Shown here: one piece after another, positions 1 through 11,473 of the stretch
Layout of the letters: each line of letters opens with the position of its first letter
Numbering within the stretch: position 1 is the first letter of the stretch
NCBI RefSeq assembly: GCF_004337985.1
Contig: NC_043744.1
Span: 622,730-686,729, forward strand
Direction: 5' to 3'
Origin: Pyricularia pennisetigena
Lineage: Eukaryota > Ascomycota > Sordariomycetes > Magnaporthales > Pyriculariaceae
Length of the DNA stretch: 64,000 bases
Translations under genes and position numbers: made by a program
The notes under the pieces: model-generated
Told to the model about the DNA's origin: nothing
Seen by the model: the letters and a program-made list of their open reading frames with translations, nothing else
The model's database searches: none

Positions 1-1343
1 TAGCCTAATTCCCAAAGTTTACAAGTCCCTTTTACGCCGCGTCCAGGTTTCGTTTTAACTTTAAAATTAGCTGTTAAAATTTATAGTTTTAGCGTTTTAC
101 CGGTATTGGTTTCCGAATCCGAATCCGAACGTAATTTTATAATTCCGCTAAAAGCGGAATTAACCTCCTGTTCCAGGGCGTTATACGCTTCGCATTTTCT
201 AACGTTACCTGAAATCGAAGCCGTAAATAATTCTAATTCGAAATCTATAGAAATCATGGACGTTGAGGCGGTTAATTCGCTGGAATTGGAGGATCTAGTA
301 TTTTTTGCAAAAGCAGAATCCGAATTAGAGTTTTTATTTTTTTCGTGATTTAGAGGTGTTTTCCTGCCCATTCTTTTCCTTTTTAACGCCTTTTTAAACG
401 TTTTATTTACCCGTTTTTTTGCTTTTAAACTTATAATTAGCGGTTTTAACCGTTATAAAACCTAAAATTGAATTTTCGGATATAAAATCCGCCATAAGGT
501 ATTGCAAATTTAATTTTCCCGAATTTTGACCCATTGCTTGCAGGGCCCGTTGGGTATTGCGTTGGCGTTTGGTCCACATAGGGAGTATCCCCTCCAGGGC
601 CCGTAGGTATTAATCTCGTAAGTTTACGGGGTCAATTTGTACGTCGGTATTCGTTAATTTAGCTACCAGTAAATTAAAACGGCTGTTAAATTTAGGTATT
701 AACTTTTTCAATTTCGAAAAATTTAAAGCGTGGAATTCCCGATATAGTGAATTTCGATTGATTTCGGGTGTAACGGAATACTTATTTCCCAAGGTTTTAT
801 AAGCCGTTACGGGGTTTGAATACCATGCAATGGATTTGGAAGTTTTTTGGTTAAATGGTTTTTTATAAATAATAATAGAATTAATTGCTCGTGTTCCGGT
901 AGGGCATAGCCAATTTCAGGGTTGGAAATATAATACGCTGTTTTTATAACCTTAAATTATGTTATTAACGCCTATTTCCACAAATCGTAAATGCTAACCC
1001 CTATTAATTTACAATTTTCGGGGAAGGAAAATACCCGTTTCGATAATTGTTCACCTATCCCGTCATTTAAAATTAGGTTACCAGGTGGATTAGGGGGTGC
1101 GGTAACGGTAGCTGGTTTATTATTCAAGTGATTAATTAAATTAATGGAATTACCGCTTTTCAGGGTTGATGGGGTAATTAACTGTTAAATTATCCTTTAA
1201 AATTAGTCTATTTGCGTAATTAACGTTTTTAATTGCAGGTTTTAGGCCTACAATTTAGCGGTTAAAACTTCGTTTGGGCTGGGTTTAAGCCCCCTATTTG
1301 TTGAAATTGGGCCTCGAAGGCCCGATATAGGGTTGTTCTCCAT
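1..1343 (-). pseudogene. Copia-B Gag relic (UBN2-type), 5' part of element
   Basis: This is the Gag region of a Ty1/Copia retrotransposon on the minus strand, broken by many stops. The likely Gag start is the ATG at 1343, which begins MENNPISGLRGP. An open stretch at 610-792 reads LYREFHALNFSKLKKLIPKFNSRF in part, matching the shape of the copia Gag (UBN2) core with its FHxLxF and FNSRF motifs. A Ser/Asn-rich tail lies at 81-371. The element runs off the left edge, so protease and pol are not seen here. Its primer site and LTR-B lie upstream on the minus strand (2,122 and beyond). RIP-like decay is heavy. Calling it copia is secure; calling it the same family as copia-B elsewhere rests on the adjacent LTR-B. 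Confidence 0.7.
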
Positions 1344-2121
1344 TATAGGGTAATTTGAATTATAATTGCAATTCGCTAAATTATAGCTTTAATTAATTAA
1401 TTTAATCGTTCAAAAATAAACACCTTATTTAATTTAGGATTTGCTATACCGTTTGCCTTTTAAAGGGTATAGGTTTGTAATTGCCAGTTATAAGGTTTAT
1501 TACTATTTTTAGTGGTTAAAATCCATCAAAATACAGGGTCGGAATCCCTAGAATCCGCAATTAATGGGTGCCCTGGTATTTGTACCAATCCAAATGCACG
1601 TAACGAATTTAATTCGTCAAATGGGTGCAGGATAAACTGCAGGGTATCGTACAGGGTAAATTTCGGGGTATTGTATAAGGTAAACTAACCATTAACGTAA
1701 TTCCGTTAATGGGTTTATGGGCTATTATAAACCCTATTAACCGAATTAGAATTTAATGGGGTATTAGCGAACGAATACAGGGGTTTTTGGCCCTAATTCG
1801 GTAGCGTAAACCCTATTAAAAATTTAAACCAATTACATTGGCGTGCACGATCCACAAAAACCACACCAAAAATTTTGGATTTGCAATGCAAGCGATCGCT
1901 GCAATATTTAAAAAGGCCTAAATCGAACGCTAATTTTTAGCGATCCCCATTGTAAATACAGGGGGGTAAGTGCTGAATTAGCGCTTAAAACTAACAATTT
2001 CGCACAAAAACAGCAATATTTTCGTTAATATACGTGCTGTAAAAATGCGATAATAACCAAAATAAAGCCTAAATTTCAGGTTTTCCAGCAATGTAAAACG
2101 CATTTTAATGCACAAACTAAA
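1344..2121 (-). other. Copia-B leader between primer site and Gag
   Basis: About 780 bases of AT-rich, stop-filled sequence separate the primer-binding site (2,122-2,141) from the Gag start (1,343). Several short runs such as CAGGGTA/GGGGTA recur at 1,620-1,690 and around 1,740-1,800. I see no coding region and no RNA gene. By position it is the untranslated leader of the copia-B element, or a leader with decayed insertions. Confidence 0.4.
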
Positions 2122-2141
2122 GCCTTTCCGGGCTTATAATT
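2122..2141 (-). other. Copia-B primer-binding site (half-tRNA type)
   Basis: On the minus strand the bases directly after LTR-B read AATTATAAGCCCGGAAAGGC. The core TTATAAGCCCGG is the same as in the copia-A site at 40,651. Its complement, CCGGGCTTATAA, looks like a tRNA anticodon stem followed by the loop CU-UAU-AA, that is tRNA-Ile(UAU). The leading AA instead of GG fits RIP. Copia-type elements that prime with a 5' half tRNA are known; the Ile identity is my inference. Confidence 0.55.
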
Positions 2142-2172
2142 TGTTAACAATATGGGTTGCTAACAGGGGTTT

Positions 2173-2360
2173 TGTTGTGGATTCGTGCCTAAGGCACGTA
2201 TCACGTGATAAGATACAAAAGCGGGTCAGGGACAATATATAAAGGGAAGGACACTACCACGACCCGGACATACACCTTTTCCTCCCTTCTTCCCCAGCGT
2301 TAATAATAATACCAATAAAGATACTTAACGGTGTTAAAGCCGTTAAGTTACCCTATAATA
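2173..2360 (+). repeat. gypsy-G 5' LTR (188 bp)
   Basis: It starts TGTTGTGGATTCG and ends CCCTATAATA; the 3' partner ends TATAACA, so the original ends are TG...CA. It contains ACGTGATAAGATAC, a likely TATA element (AATATATAAAGGG, near 2,233) and a pyrimidine-rich stretch CTTTTCCTCCCTTCTTCCCC. Three other copies lie at 10,900, 17,492 and (reverse) 28,150. Confidence 0.9.
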
Positions 2361-2399
2361 TTTACTAACGTTCGAATTTAAACACGATAATAACCAACC

Positions 2400-3470
2400 C
2401 AAGGCCAGGCCCGGGAGGGGATATTTACGATTTTTTCCAAAACCTGGTCGCGAATATCGCGATATTGGAAAAACGCATCGTTTAAATGCAATTATATTCT
2501 TTAAACGCAGGCGTGATCGCGCAAAAACAACGCCCCAAAAAAACATTTTTACGTAATCTCCCATTATACGACGGCGCACCGGTTGCGTTTACAATTTGGA
2601 AATAAATTATTTCGTATAATTTATACGCGACGCGGAATTTATCGGGAATTAGCGCGACCAATTCGAATACGTATAATTTAATTTTACCACGATAATATAA
2701 AATATCGTTCGTTTTTTTTACGAAATAAGGGGTACGGGAAAGGGGTATAACCACGAGGATTTTATCGAATATTTGGGACGCACGTACGACGACCTTCATA
2801 TAAAAACCCAGGCCTTCGCCGAATTAAAAATATTCCGAATACGATACGGCGAATCGTTCGCACATTTCCTTACCAAATTCGAACGTTTTTTTATTATGGC
2901 CGGGGGCCTCGAATAATTAAACGAAATACGGGCCAATTATTTGCGTTTCCGGGTTGTTAACCGGATAAAAAAAACGTCGGTAGGAAAAGGTATCGTTTCC
3001 GATTCCTACCACGGATTTATCGCCATATACCGCTATATTGCCCAAAATTTGGAAATTATTAATTTGGATAAACGTTTCGGCCAAAAACGGAACGCCGCCC
3101 TTCCAAATTCCTTATAAATAAATTTAAAAAACATAATAATAACGGGCGTATTAACGATAAAAATTGGCCGAAACCGTTATACCGTTGGTAAAAAACGAGG
3201 AAAACGCCGATTAAATGGAAATAAAAAACAAATTGGGCCTTATAAATATCCGTTCAAAAATTCCAACGACGCCGTAAAATAAAGGTTTACCTCCGTTGCG
3301 GGTCCGCCTCCCATTACGCCCAAAATTACCCATTTGTACCGGTTATACGTTTAACTTTAAACGACCCCGAAAAAGGAAAAAATTAATTTTGGGTTACAGT
3401 TTTAACCCAGGGGAAAACCGACGCAACAGGCCCGGACTACCCTATGATACGTTAATAAATATAAATCGGA
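2400..3470 (+). pseudogene. gypsy-G copy 1 Gag relic
   Basis: Translation with many stops and shifts shows a Gag-like capsid region. Recognisable pieces are LEKRIV, LYDGAPVAFTIWK, RTYDDLHIKTQAFAELKIF, RIRYGESFAHFLTKFERF and YLRFRVVNRI. The same pieces occur in copies 2 and 3. I do not see a clear zinc knuckle; the tail near 3,280-3,420 is Lys/Pro-rich. Gag would package the RNA in a cytoplasmic particle. It is non-functional here. Confidence 0.65.
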
Positions 3471-4774
3471 AAAAGTAGTTAAAAAAAATATAAATCATAA
3501 TAAATAAACGACCATTTTTTATCCCGGTTTTAATTAATTTAACGAAGTTTATCATTGCACAAATGGATTTAGGGTGCGAATATTACGCGGTTATAAATAA
3601 AAATTGTACCGAAAAATTGGAAATAATAAAAGTTGTTTTATTATAAATCCGCCGGTTGGGTACGGTAACGGGACGAATACGAACCGATATACGGGAAATG
3701 GGTAATTGCGACGTAAATATCGACGGTTGGTCCGCGCCAATATTTTTTGATATAATCCCGGGATTAACGTAGGATTTATTCCTGGGATTCCCTTAGATAA
3801 CCCACCGAAAAATGGTATTTAATCCAAACCAGGGAGGGTTAAAAATAAGGTCCGTTAAGGGGTTATTCGTGCAGGAGCTGTTTTTACGTCCGAAAAACAG
3901 GAAATTTACGGTGGTTATAAATAACGTATTCCTGGCCGCGGCCCGAAAAGCAAAAAAAAATACGAACGAATAAATGGAATTCGTTTTTATTTCGTTACGA
4001 AATATAACCCGGGTCCTAACCCTGTCGGCGGTGAATAAAGGCGACGCAGGGCCCCGGGCGACGTTACCCGTAAAATTAGAAAGTTTCGAAAACTTATTTA
4101 ACGACGGTAAAATTTCGGTTTTACCCCCGTATAAGGGCGAATTGGACTATTATATCCGGACTTAAAAGGATAACGACGGTAAATCCCCGCCGTTATTATA
4201 AAACCGGTTATACTATATACCGTGCGATTAATTGCTGGAATTGCGGCGACAAATAATCGATATAATGGACAAAAAATAAATTCGAATAAATGCGTCGTTA
4301 ACCGCAACCCCGGTCCTAATATTCCGGAAAACTTTTGGAAAATAGCGTTTTATACGTCGATTATAAAATTTTAAACGCTATTATAATATGGGACCGGTAC
4401 TTTTTACCATTAATTAAAAAAACATTTCGTTTTTTATCCGGAATAAAATGGTTTATTAAAATAAACGTGCGCGCAGTTTTCCATAAATTACGCGTAGCCG
4501 AGAAAAATAAATATTTTACAATTTTTCGCACAAAATTCGGATTATTCGAATAGTTAATATACCTAATCGGATTAACGGGCGTCGCGGCCACGTTCCAACG
4601 ATATATTAGCTGTGAACATGGCTAGCGCAGGGCTAATTATATCAGCTACCCTGCGTTATTTTATAACGGCTAGCACGGGCTATTTTTATTAGTCACCCTG
4701 CATCGAATAAATAAATAAATAACAAATTAAACCCATACGCGTTAATATACACAAAGCTTTATATATCACGTCTT

Positions 4775-5672
4775 TGTAAAAAGGAAGGTTATGTGATAAA
4801 TTGTGAAGTGAAAATATCTGTATAAGGTAGATATATATAAGGGGAAAAAAGGTCACTTTTATAAGTAAGATAGATAGAGGTAAAAATTGTATTGATGGTT
4901 GGATGAATCGAGAGATCGATGGATAGATAGATCAATAGATAGATGGATCGATGAATGGATCAATAGATAGATGGATCGATGAATGGATCAATAGATAGAT
5001 TATAAAACTTCCTCTAATTCTAAGGCGGGAAACTCTTCCCTATTTATCTGCAAAAGTATTGCATGTGGCAATCCATGTATTACAAATCCACGTATTAAGG
5101 TTTGCATTTTATTTTCCCAATTAGGATAAAATAAAACAACGCTTCAGCGTTCACCTATTTATATATGTGGCTATTTTGAACGTCTCATATTTGAAACGTT
5201 GTATGACGCAATCTTCAAAAACTTACCTGTATTTATGTCATGCGTTTTATTTTTACCAAAATAGGTTTGCCTGTGGATCGTATGATCTGCAAATGATCTG
5301 CGTTCATTTCTTTTGCCCAAATAGGTCAAAAGTATACATGCATGGATTGTGTGCAATTGTATTGCATTATTTAATTTATACACGTTATACATTGCATAAA
5401 AGTTATGCAATATTGTGCATAATTATGCATCGTAGTATTTACTACGTGCTTAAACTTATGATATAAGTTTATTATTATTTTATGCATTGCATAATATTTA
5501 TGCATAGTTGTGCATAATTATGCATCGTAGTATATATCACGTATTTAAGCTTATAATATAAGCTTATTATTCTTTTATGCACTGCATAATAATTATGCAT
5601 AATTGTGCATAATTATGTATCGTAGTATATATTACGTGCTTAAGCTTATAATATAAGCTTATTATTCTCATA
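4775..5672 (-). repeat. LTR-A solo copy (minus), TSD GTCTT
   Basis: Reverse-oriented copia-A LTR, from TGTAAAAAGG to TTCTCATA, with GTCTT at 4,770-4,774 and 5,673-5,677. It contains the GATA/GATC-rich simple repeat (4,910-5,000), the conserved 35-codon open frame, the TATA motif and the palindrome modules at its right end. It inserted into LTR-X. Confidence 0.9.
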
Positions 5673-5720
5673 GTCTTTGTTCATAGTTTCAACAACAAAA
5701 CAAATACGTCATATTTAATC

Positions 5721-5806
5721 TAGCTTAGTGGTATAATGCACGTACCATAATCTATATCATATATACGTTGAAGTGCGTGGGTTCGAATCCCGTTCTAGTC
5801 GCAGAT
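5721..5806 (+). other. tRNA-like segment (A box and B box) within LTR-X
   Basis: TAGCTTAGTGGTA (5,721-5,733) fits a Pol III A box and GGTTCGAATCC (5,780-5,790) is a perfect B box, 47 bases apart. A possible anticodon stem ACGTA/TACGT (near 5,740 and 5,764) would enclose a 19-base loop. No 7-bp acceptor stem can be formed, so this is not an intact tRNA gene. It may be a tRNA-derived relic or SINE-like head. Confidence 0.35.
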
Positions 5807-6763
5807 TTACTGTGCATGCATAAGCACAATAGGCCGTTGGGCTCAATAGGTCGGCAGGTCAGTCACATGAATAAGGCCAAATCATGTGACGTGACCCCGC
5901 ATTCCGGACATCCGGACCGAAGATCTGCACCTACGGATTCGAACACGTAATTCATAACTTAGCCTTAGATTCATCACCCTCAAAACCTTCATCGATTTAA
6001 CGATTCAACGAATCGATTGTGCAACAACAATATATCATCTTTATTACCCGCTAGCAGACGGTTATCTGCCATTTCAACGTTCCATCAACCTTATACGTGA
6101 TCCACTTTTCCCCGCGTTCAAGATTAGGTTTATTCTATTTCGTAACCTCCTTACATTAACGGCGTCCTCGGAAATATATTGGACAATTACACATTAATAT
6201 ATTTGGACGATATTTTAATTTATACGTCCGGTTCCAAAACGGACTATTAGCGGAAAACTACCCATATTTTGGGAAAATTGAAAAAAGCGGGTTTAAATTT
6301 AGACTTCGATAAAAACGCTTTCGCAATTATTTCCGTTAAATATTTGGGGTTTATTATATACGCTAATATAAACGTGGAAACCGATCCGGAAAAATTACGC
6401 GCGATCCGGGAATGGGAAACCCCGATAAAATTACGAAAACTGCGCGGTTTCCTAAAATTCGCAAATTTTTGCCGGGATTTTATAAACGGGTATTCGGGTT
6501 TAACGGCGCTTTTATTTCGATTTAACAAAAAAGGAATACCGTTTAAATGAACGACGGAAAAAGAGGTTATTTTTAAAATATTTAAACAAATATTTTTGCA
6601 AGCGCTAATATTAGCCCAATAAAGCGACGAAACGGAAACGAAAATAAAAACGGGTTATTCCGGCGTAACCATCGGGGAAATATTGGTATAAAAGGGGAAA
6701 AACGGGTTATAAAAACCGGTAATATTTTATTCCGTTTAATTAACGACGGTTTAACGCAATTAT

Positions 6764-7605
6764 TATGAGAATAATAAGCTTATATTATAAGCTTAAGCAC
6801 GTAATATATACTACGATACATAATTATGCACAACTATGCATAATTATTATGCAGTGCATAAAAGAATAATAAACTTATATCATAAGTTTAAGCACGTAGT
6901 AAATACTACGATGCATAATTATGCACAATGATGTATAATTATTATGCACAATAATGCATAATTAATATGCACAACAATGTATAATTATTATGCANGATAG
7001 ATCATAAAACTTCCTCTAATTCTAAGGCGGGAAACTCTTCCCTATTTATCTGCAAAAGTATTGCATGTGGCAATCCATGTATTACAAATCCACGTATTAA
7101 GGTTTGCATTTTATTTTCCCAATTAGGATAAAATAAAACAACGCTTCAGCGTTCACCTATTTATATATGTGGCTATTTTGAACGTCTCATATTTGAAACG
7201 TTGTATGACGCAATCTTCAAAACCTTACCTGTATTTATGTCATGCGTTTTATTTTTACCAAAATAGGTTTGCCTGTGGATCGTATGATCTGCAAATGATC
7301 TGCGTTCATTTCTTTTGCCCAAATAGGTCAAAAGTATACATGCATGAATTGTGTGCAATTGTGTTGCACAATAATGCTTAATTAATATGCACAACAATGT
7401 ATAATTATTATGCATTATTGTGCATAATAATTATACATCATTGTGCATAATTATGCATCGTAGTATTTACTACGTGCTTAAACTTATGATATAAGTTTAT
7501 TATTCTTTTATGCACTGCATAATAATTATGCATAGTTGTGCATAATTATGTATCGTAGTATATATGACGTGCTTAAGCTTATAATATAAGCTTATTATTC
7601 TCATA
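6764..7605. repeat. Fold-back LTR-A structure with assembly N, TSD ATTAT
   Basis: The left part (6,764-6,994) starts TATGAGAATA in forward orientation; the right part (6,996-7,605) is in reverse orientation and ends TTCTCATA. ATTAT flanks both sides (6,759-6,763; 7,606-7,610). The first ~210 bases and the last ~210 bases are near-perfect inverted copies. The single N at 6,995 marks the join. Either an inverted insertion or an assembly error is possible. Confidence 0.7.
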
Positions 7606-9779
7606 ATTATATTATTTACAATAAAAAATTGCTCGCGGTCGTCCATTATTTACAAATATAGGAAACGGAATCACGCAATATCCGTTTTCCTTTTATTATT
7701 TTTACGGATTGTAAAACGTTCGAATATTTTACGAAACCGAAGGTGGTATCGGAGCGGTAAATACGGTGGGCCGAAATCCTATTTAAATTTAATTACGTTT
7801 TAAAATACCGACCAGGGAAATACGCGATAATACCCGACGCGTTATCGAAACGGGACCAGGACGAAATTAACGAAAAAAGGAAAACGATAATATTACGCCT
7901 AATACCCAATCTAATTATAATCGGTATTTTTTAAATATTATTATAAAATATATTACCGGCGGTCCCGGAAGAAATATTTATTTTCCAATAACTTTATATA
8001 ACAGGATTTTGGAACGAAATAATAAACAAAACCCGGTATACGCCTATAAACGTAACGCGGTCCAACAAAATATAAAACGATTCCCACCCAAAACCGAAAC
8101 GATAATATAAATAACGGACTATTTAATAAACGTTTCCGGTCCGTTATTGTACAAAAACCGTTTTTAATTACCCAATTATGAATTTTTGATTACGGCAATT
8201 TTGTAACGAACCCACGAATTCCTAATAATTAATTATTACGGTAAAAATAACATATTTACGATCCTGGTTCGAAATTATTATTGGGACGGGATAACCGAAT
8301 ATATCCGATAATTCGTACGCAATTGCGATATATACCGCAGGATAAAACCATCGAAACGACGCAAATAAAAACTGTTATAACCCCTACTAATACCGGATAG
8401 GTTTTCGAAACAAATTTCCATCGATTTTATAACGGATTTCCCAAATAATAATACGGACGCGCCGCGTTATATAACAGTTATAATTAATAAATTTTCCAAA
8501 TATATTTAATTAAAAACGATAAATTCGATAAAAACCGAAATTTGCGCCGCAAAATTCGTTTCCACCTGGTGGCGGTTTAGAGGCTTTTTCAACGCGATTA
8601 TATCGGACCGGGGGTCGGATTGGGTAAAAGGTTTTTAATTGGAATTATACCGACAAATAAAAATTTTATAATTATTATCGACGTCCTACCACCCAAAAAC
8701 GGACGGGGGTACGGAACGGATTAATTAGGAAATGCAATATTATTTAAAAGTTTTCGTAATATTCGACCAAATAAATTGGCCCGGACATTTACCCGCCGTT
8801 TAATTAACGTTAAATAATAAAAATTCGTTAACCACGGTAATTAATCCTAATAAATTATTAATGAAATATAAAATAAACGCGGTCCCGGTAATACGGGCAA
8901 ACGGATGACCGGGCTCCACGCCCAAAAATCGCGTGAATTTGTTTTTATAGCATTTTAAAAACGGTATAAACGTGGCCCACGCCGTTATAATTTATATATA
9001 ATAACGCCAAAAAAAATGCGAATAAAATACGGAAACCAGCGAACCGTTTCAAAATAAAAAATAAAATTTGTTTCAATTTACGGAACGTTAAAACTAATCG
9101 CCCGAATAAAAAACTTAATTTCGTAACGAATAAATACACGGTCGTAACGATTATTATATTATTAATAATTACGTTAAACGTCCCGAAAGGAATCCACCCC
9201 ATTTTTTACGTGGAATTAATCGAAAAAACCGCGGACGACCTAGTACCGTCGCAAATTTGTACCGATATTAAACCCGGCCCGTTATTAATCCCATCCAATT
9301 TGGATAACGAAACCGCGGAAAAATAGGTTATAAAAAAAATCCTGGCCGCGAAAAACGCAGTGGGGAAAAAACGTAAACGCAAAATTTTGGTAAAATGGAA
9401 AAAATACGACGAACCCACGTGGGAAGATTTGGTAACGGTGGAAAATATACGGGTATTGGACGAATTCGAAGCAAAATGGGGGCCGGCCCAAGCAAATAAT
9501 AACCTAATATTAGAACGACGTTAACAATTAAATATTTAACCGGATTAAAAACCTGTTATAATTAATTAAAAAATCGACAATTCCCCGGAAAAAAAACAAC
9601 GCGGTAAACCCAGAATAAACACTAATTTAGCCAAACGTACGGCAAAAAAACACGTAAAATTAAACCCTTTACCGGGGCGAAATGCAATAAAAATAAACCG
9701 ATAACCACATAAACCGCGCCCATTTTTGGGGCGGCGTGGCCGCATTCCACCCACCCAATCCTTAAATTAAATTAACGTA

Positions 9780-10899
9780 CACAAAACGAGGCGATAATTT
9801 TGCGCGGCGACAAAATATTAATTAAAGGCCGAATTATACGCTTCCGACTTCCCATCCAAGTTCCCCTCCTCCTTATCTCCCTCCCTCATTTCAACGTCCT
9901 CCTCTCTCATTTTATCACTCTCCGCGGCACCGACAGCGCGACGAAGACGTTGCGAATATGAGTTAGCGACACCACCCAGTCGGCATTCAATCGACACGAT
10001 TTACAAATGGGCGACCGTTATCGTTGTGCGACGAAGGTAATAAACCACTACGGTGGGGAGGCCGGCCATTTCCACCACCGGCACTAGTTTATCCAAGCGC
10101 CATTTATAACGCGATTAAGGAAATAAAAACCCGGGATATAATAACGGCGAACTGGTAGCGACAAATAACGATATAAATAATAAATAAAAACGAGCAAAAA
10201 GCGAGGATGGACGAAATAAAAGTAATACAAACAAAAAACAGGGCGATGGGAAAACGGAAAAAAATCGATAAAATGGTAAAAAAAAGAGGAAACGGGGACG
10301 AAAAAAATTCGAATGGATAAAAAATTGGAAAATAAAAGGGATTAGAACGATAACGCGGGAAATATGCGAGGGGCAAAAACCGTAACCATTACGGGAAATG
10401 AATTGTAACAATAAATAAACAAACCTATACCGCCCAAAATGAAAGGAAAATAAACCGCGATAACCACCCGTAAACGGCAGGTACGATAAAAAAACCGCGA
10501 TACCGCCGCAGTTAAAGGTAGGAGGGTAAAACCCGACCACGGCCTTATATCGCCCAAAGTGAAAGGAAGGTAAACCGCGACAACCACCCGTAAACGGTAA
10601 ATACGATAAAAAAACTACGATATAATCGCAACCAAAGGCGGGAAAATAAAATTCGACCACGGATTTATACCACCCAAAATTAGGAAAGGGCAAATTACGA
10701 TAACCGCCCGTAAACGGAGCCGGGGATAGAAAACCCGCGATATAACCGCGGCCGAAAATAGGAGGGTAAAACCCGACCACGGGTTTATACCGTCCGGAAT
10801 AATGGACGGGTAAATTATAATAGGGTATACGCCCGTTGGATTGCTTTTATACCTCCAAATAGGGATTATACCCGATAAAGGACAGGCGAATACGGGTTA
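9780..10899 (+). other. gypsy-G 3' non-coding region
   Basis: Between the chromodomain and the 3' LTR lie about 1.1 kb with a pyrimidine-rich run (9,855-9,930), an ACCGACAGCGCGACGA block near 9,930 and the minisatellite below. Compared with the inverted copy 3, about 1 kb is missing here near 9,925. No sense reading frame is seen. A 221-codon antisense frame at 10,115-10,780 follows from the repeat periodicity and is not called as a gene. Confidence 0.55.
10427..10800 (+). repeat. ~118-bp minisatellite, three-plus units
   Basis: Units start with the motif CGCCCAAAATGAAAGG or variants near 10,434, 10,551 and 10,670, with a partial fourth near 10,790. Shared inner blocks are CCGCGATAACCACCCG and GGTAGGAGGGTAAAACCCGACCACGG. 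Unit spacing is 117-119 bp and the units have diverged. At least one comparable unit occurs in reverse at 21,474-21,640. Confidence 0.75.
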
Positions 10900-11087
10900 T
10901 ATTATGGATTCGTGTTTAAGGTACGTATTACGTAATAAGATATAAAAGCGGGTTAGGGATAATATATAAAGGGAAGGACATTACCACGACCCGGACATAC
11001 ACCTTTTCCTCCCTTCTTCCCCAGCGTTAGTAATAATACCAACAAGGATACGTAACGGTCTCAAGGCCGTTGACTTACCCTATAACA
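10900..11087 (+). repeat. gypsy-G 3' LTR (188 bp)
   Basis: Matches the 5' LTR over its full length, starting TATTATGGATTCG (RIP form of TGTTGTGG) and ending CCCTATAACA. The TSD GGTTT follows at 11,088. Confidence 0.9.
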
Positions 11088-11473
11088 GGTTTAAGTATTA
11101 AATTAGGTGCAGCGTAATGTTAATTGCGTTAAAAAAAGCCTGTAATTATAGGGTTTAAATGCATTAAACTCACTAAAATGGTTTATTAATTTTGGGATTA
11201 ATAGATTTAATTTATTGGTTGGGGAGATTTTGCTTTGTTTCCCTTATTTATTTTCCGACATCGAAATGGGGATCCGCACCCCGCAAAAGGTTCCGGTGCC
11301 GCACACGATTTTCCGAAAATTATTTTGTATGCGTTGTTGACAAAACACCTTTATTTTTATATAAACCATTTTTGGGTTCGCACTGATTTGTTGATTTGGT
11401 GCAAATTTCAACCCGGTACAGGGTAATTAACTCGTAAGTGCAGGGTGTATTAAAGCCGGTATAGGGTGAAACC

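Larger units (their letters stand above)
4611..6155. repeat. LTR-X solo LTR inside gypsy-G, itself interrupted
   Basis: It starts TGTGAACATGGCTAGC and ends CTCCTTACA, with TTAGC before and TTAAC after (a TSD differing by one G-to-A change). Taking out the nested LTR-A (4,775-5,672) leaves about 647 bp. No other copy occurs in the window. The body is less AT-rich than its surroundings. It holds tRNA-like A- and B-box motifs at 5,721-5,790. Identity as a solo LTR is inferred from TG...CA ends and the TSD; the coding family is unknown. Confidence 0.65.
3540..9525 (+). pseudogene. gypsy-G copy 1 Pol relic (PR-RT-RH-IN-chromodomain)
   Basis: The order of domains is: an aspartic-protease-like motif DLGCEYYAVI near 3,560; RT start with LPPYKGELDYYIR near 4,120 and DYKILNAIIIWDRYFLP near 4,360; then, after the LTR-X insertion, the catalytic YLDD and ILIYTSG near 6,200 and RKLRGFLKFANFCRDFINGYSGLT near 6,440 (RT/RH border). 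RNase H follows to 7,900. Integrase shows the three acidic positions: SIDFITDFP near 8,415, ISDRGSDW near 8,600 and DGGTERIN near 8,705. A chromodomain (KILVKWKKYDEPTWED, then EFEAKWG) lies at 9,327-9,523. Stops are everywhere, many as expected from TGG/CAG changed by RIP. In some chromoviruses the chromodomain steers insertion to heterochromatin, which would suit this setting. Confidence 0.85.
2173..11087 (+). mobile_element. Full-length Ty3/Gypsy chromovirus, gypsy-G copy 1 (RIP-degraded)
   Basis: Two 188-bp LTRs (2,173-2,360 and 10,900-11,087) bound the element, and GGTTT is duplicated outside them (2,168-2,172 and 11,088-11,092). Gag, protease, RT, RNase H, integrase and a chromodomain can be followed in order, all broken by stops. 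Two later insertions interrupt pol: LTR-X at 4,611-6,155 and an LTR-A structure at 6,764-7,605. Without these the element is about 6.5 kb. The order RT-RH-IN and the C-terminal chromodomain define a chromovirus. It is inactive. Confidence 0.9.
2142..11473 (-). repeat. LTR-B (copia-B 5' LTR), split by gypsy-G insertion
   Basis: This is LTR-B in minus orientation. On the plus strand it begins TGTTAACAATATGGG at 2,142, breaks at 2,172, and resumes at 11,088 (from the TSD) up to 11,473. The complete LTR-B at 52,973-53,529 (opposite strand) gives the unbroken order. The gypsy-G element inserted at GGTTT inside it. Its distal end is missing because LTR-A starts at 11,474 with no matching TSD. Confidence 0.75.

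Noticed and set aside
5167..5466. Recurring frames on both strands in LTR-A (MAILNVSYLKRC... and MHTIHAC...)
   Set aside because: They occupy the U3 part, overlap each other on opposite strands and vary in end point between copies. They recur because the LTR recurs.
10115..10780. 221-codon antisense frame in the gypsy-G 3' region as a gene
   Set aside because: Its content follows the minisatellite period and low-complexity Phe/Pro-rich sequence; no known domain and wrong strand for the element.
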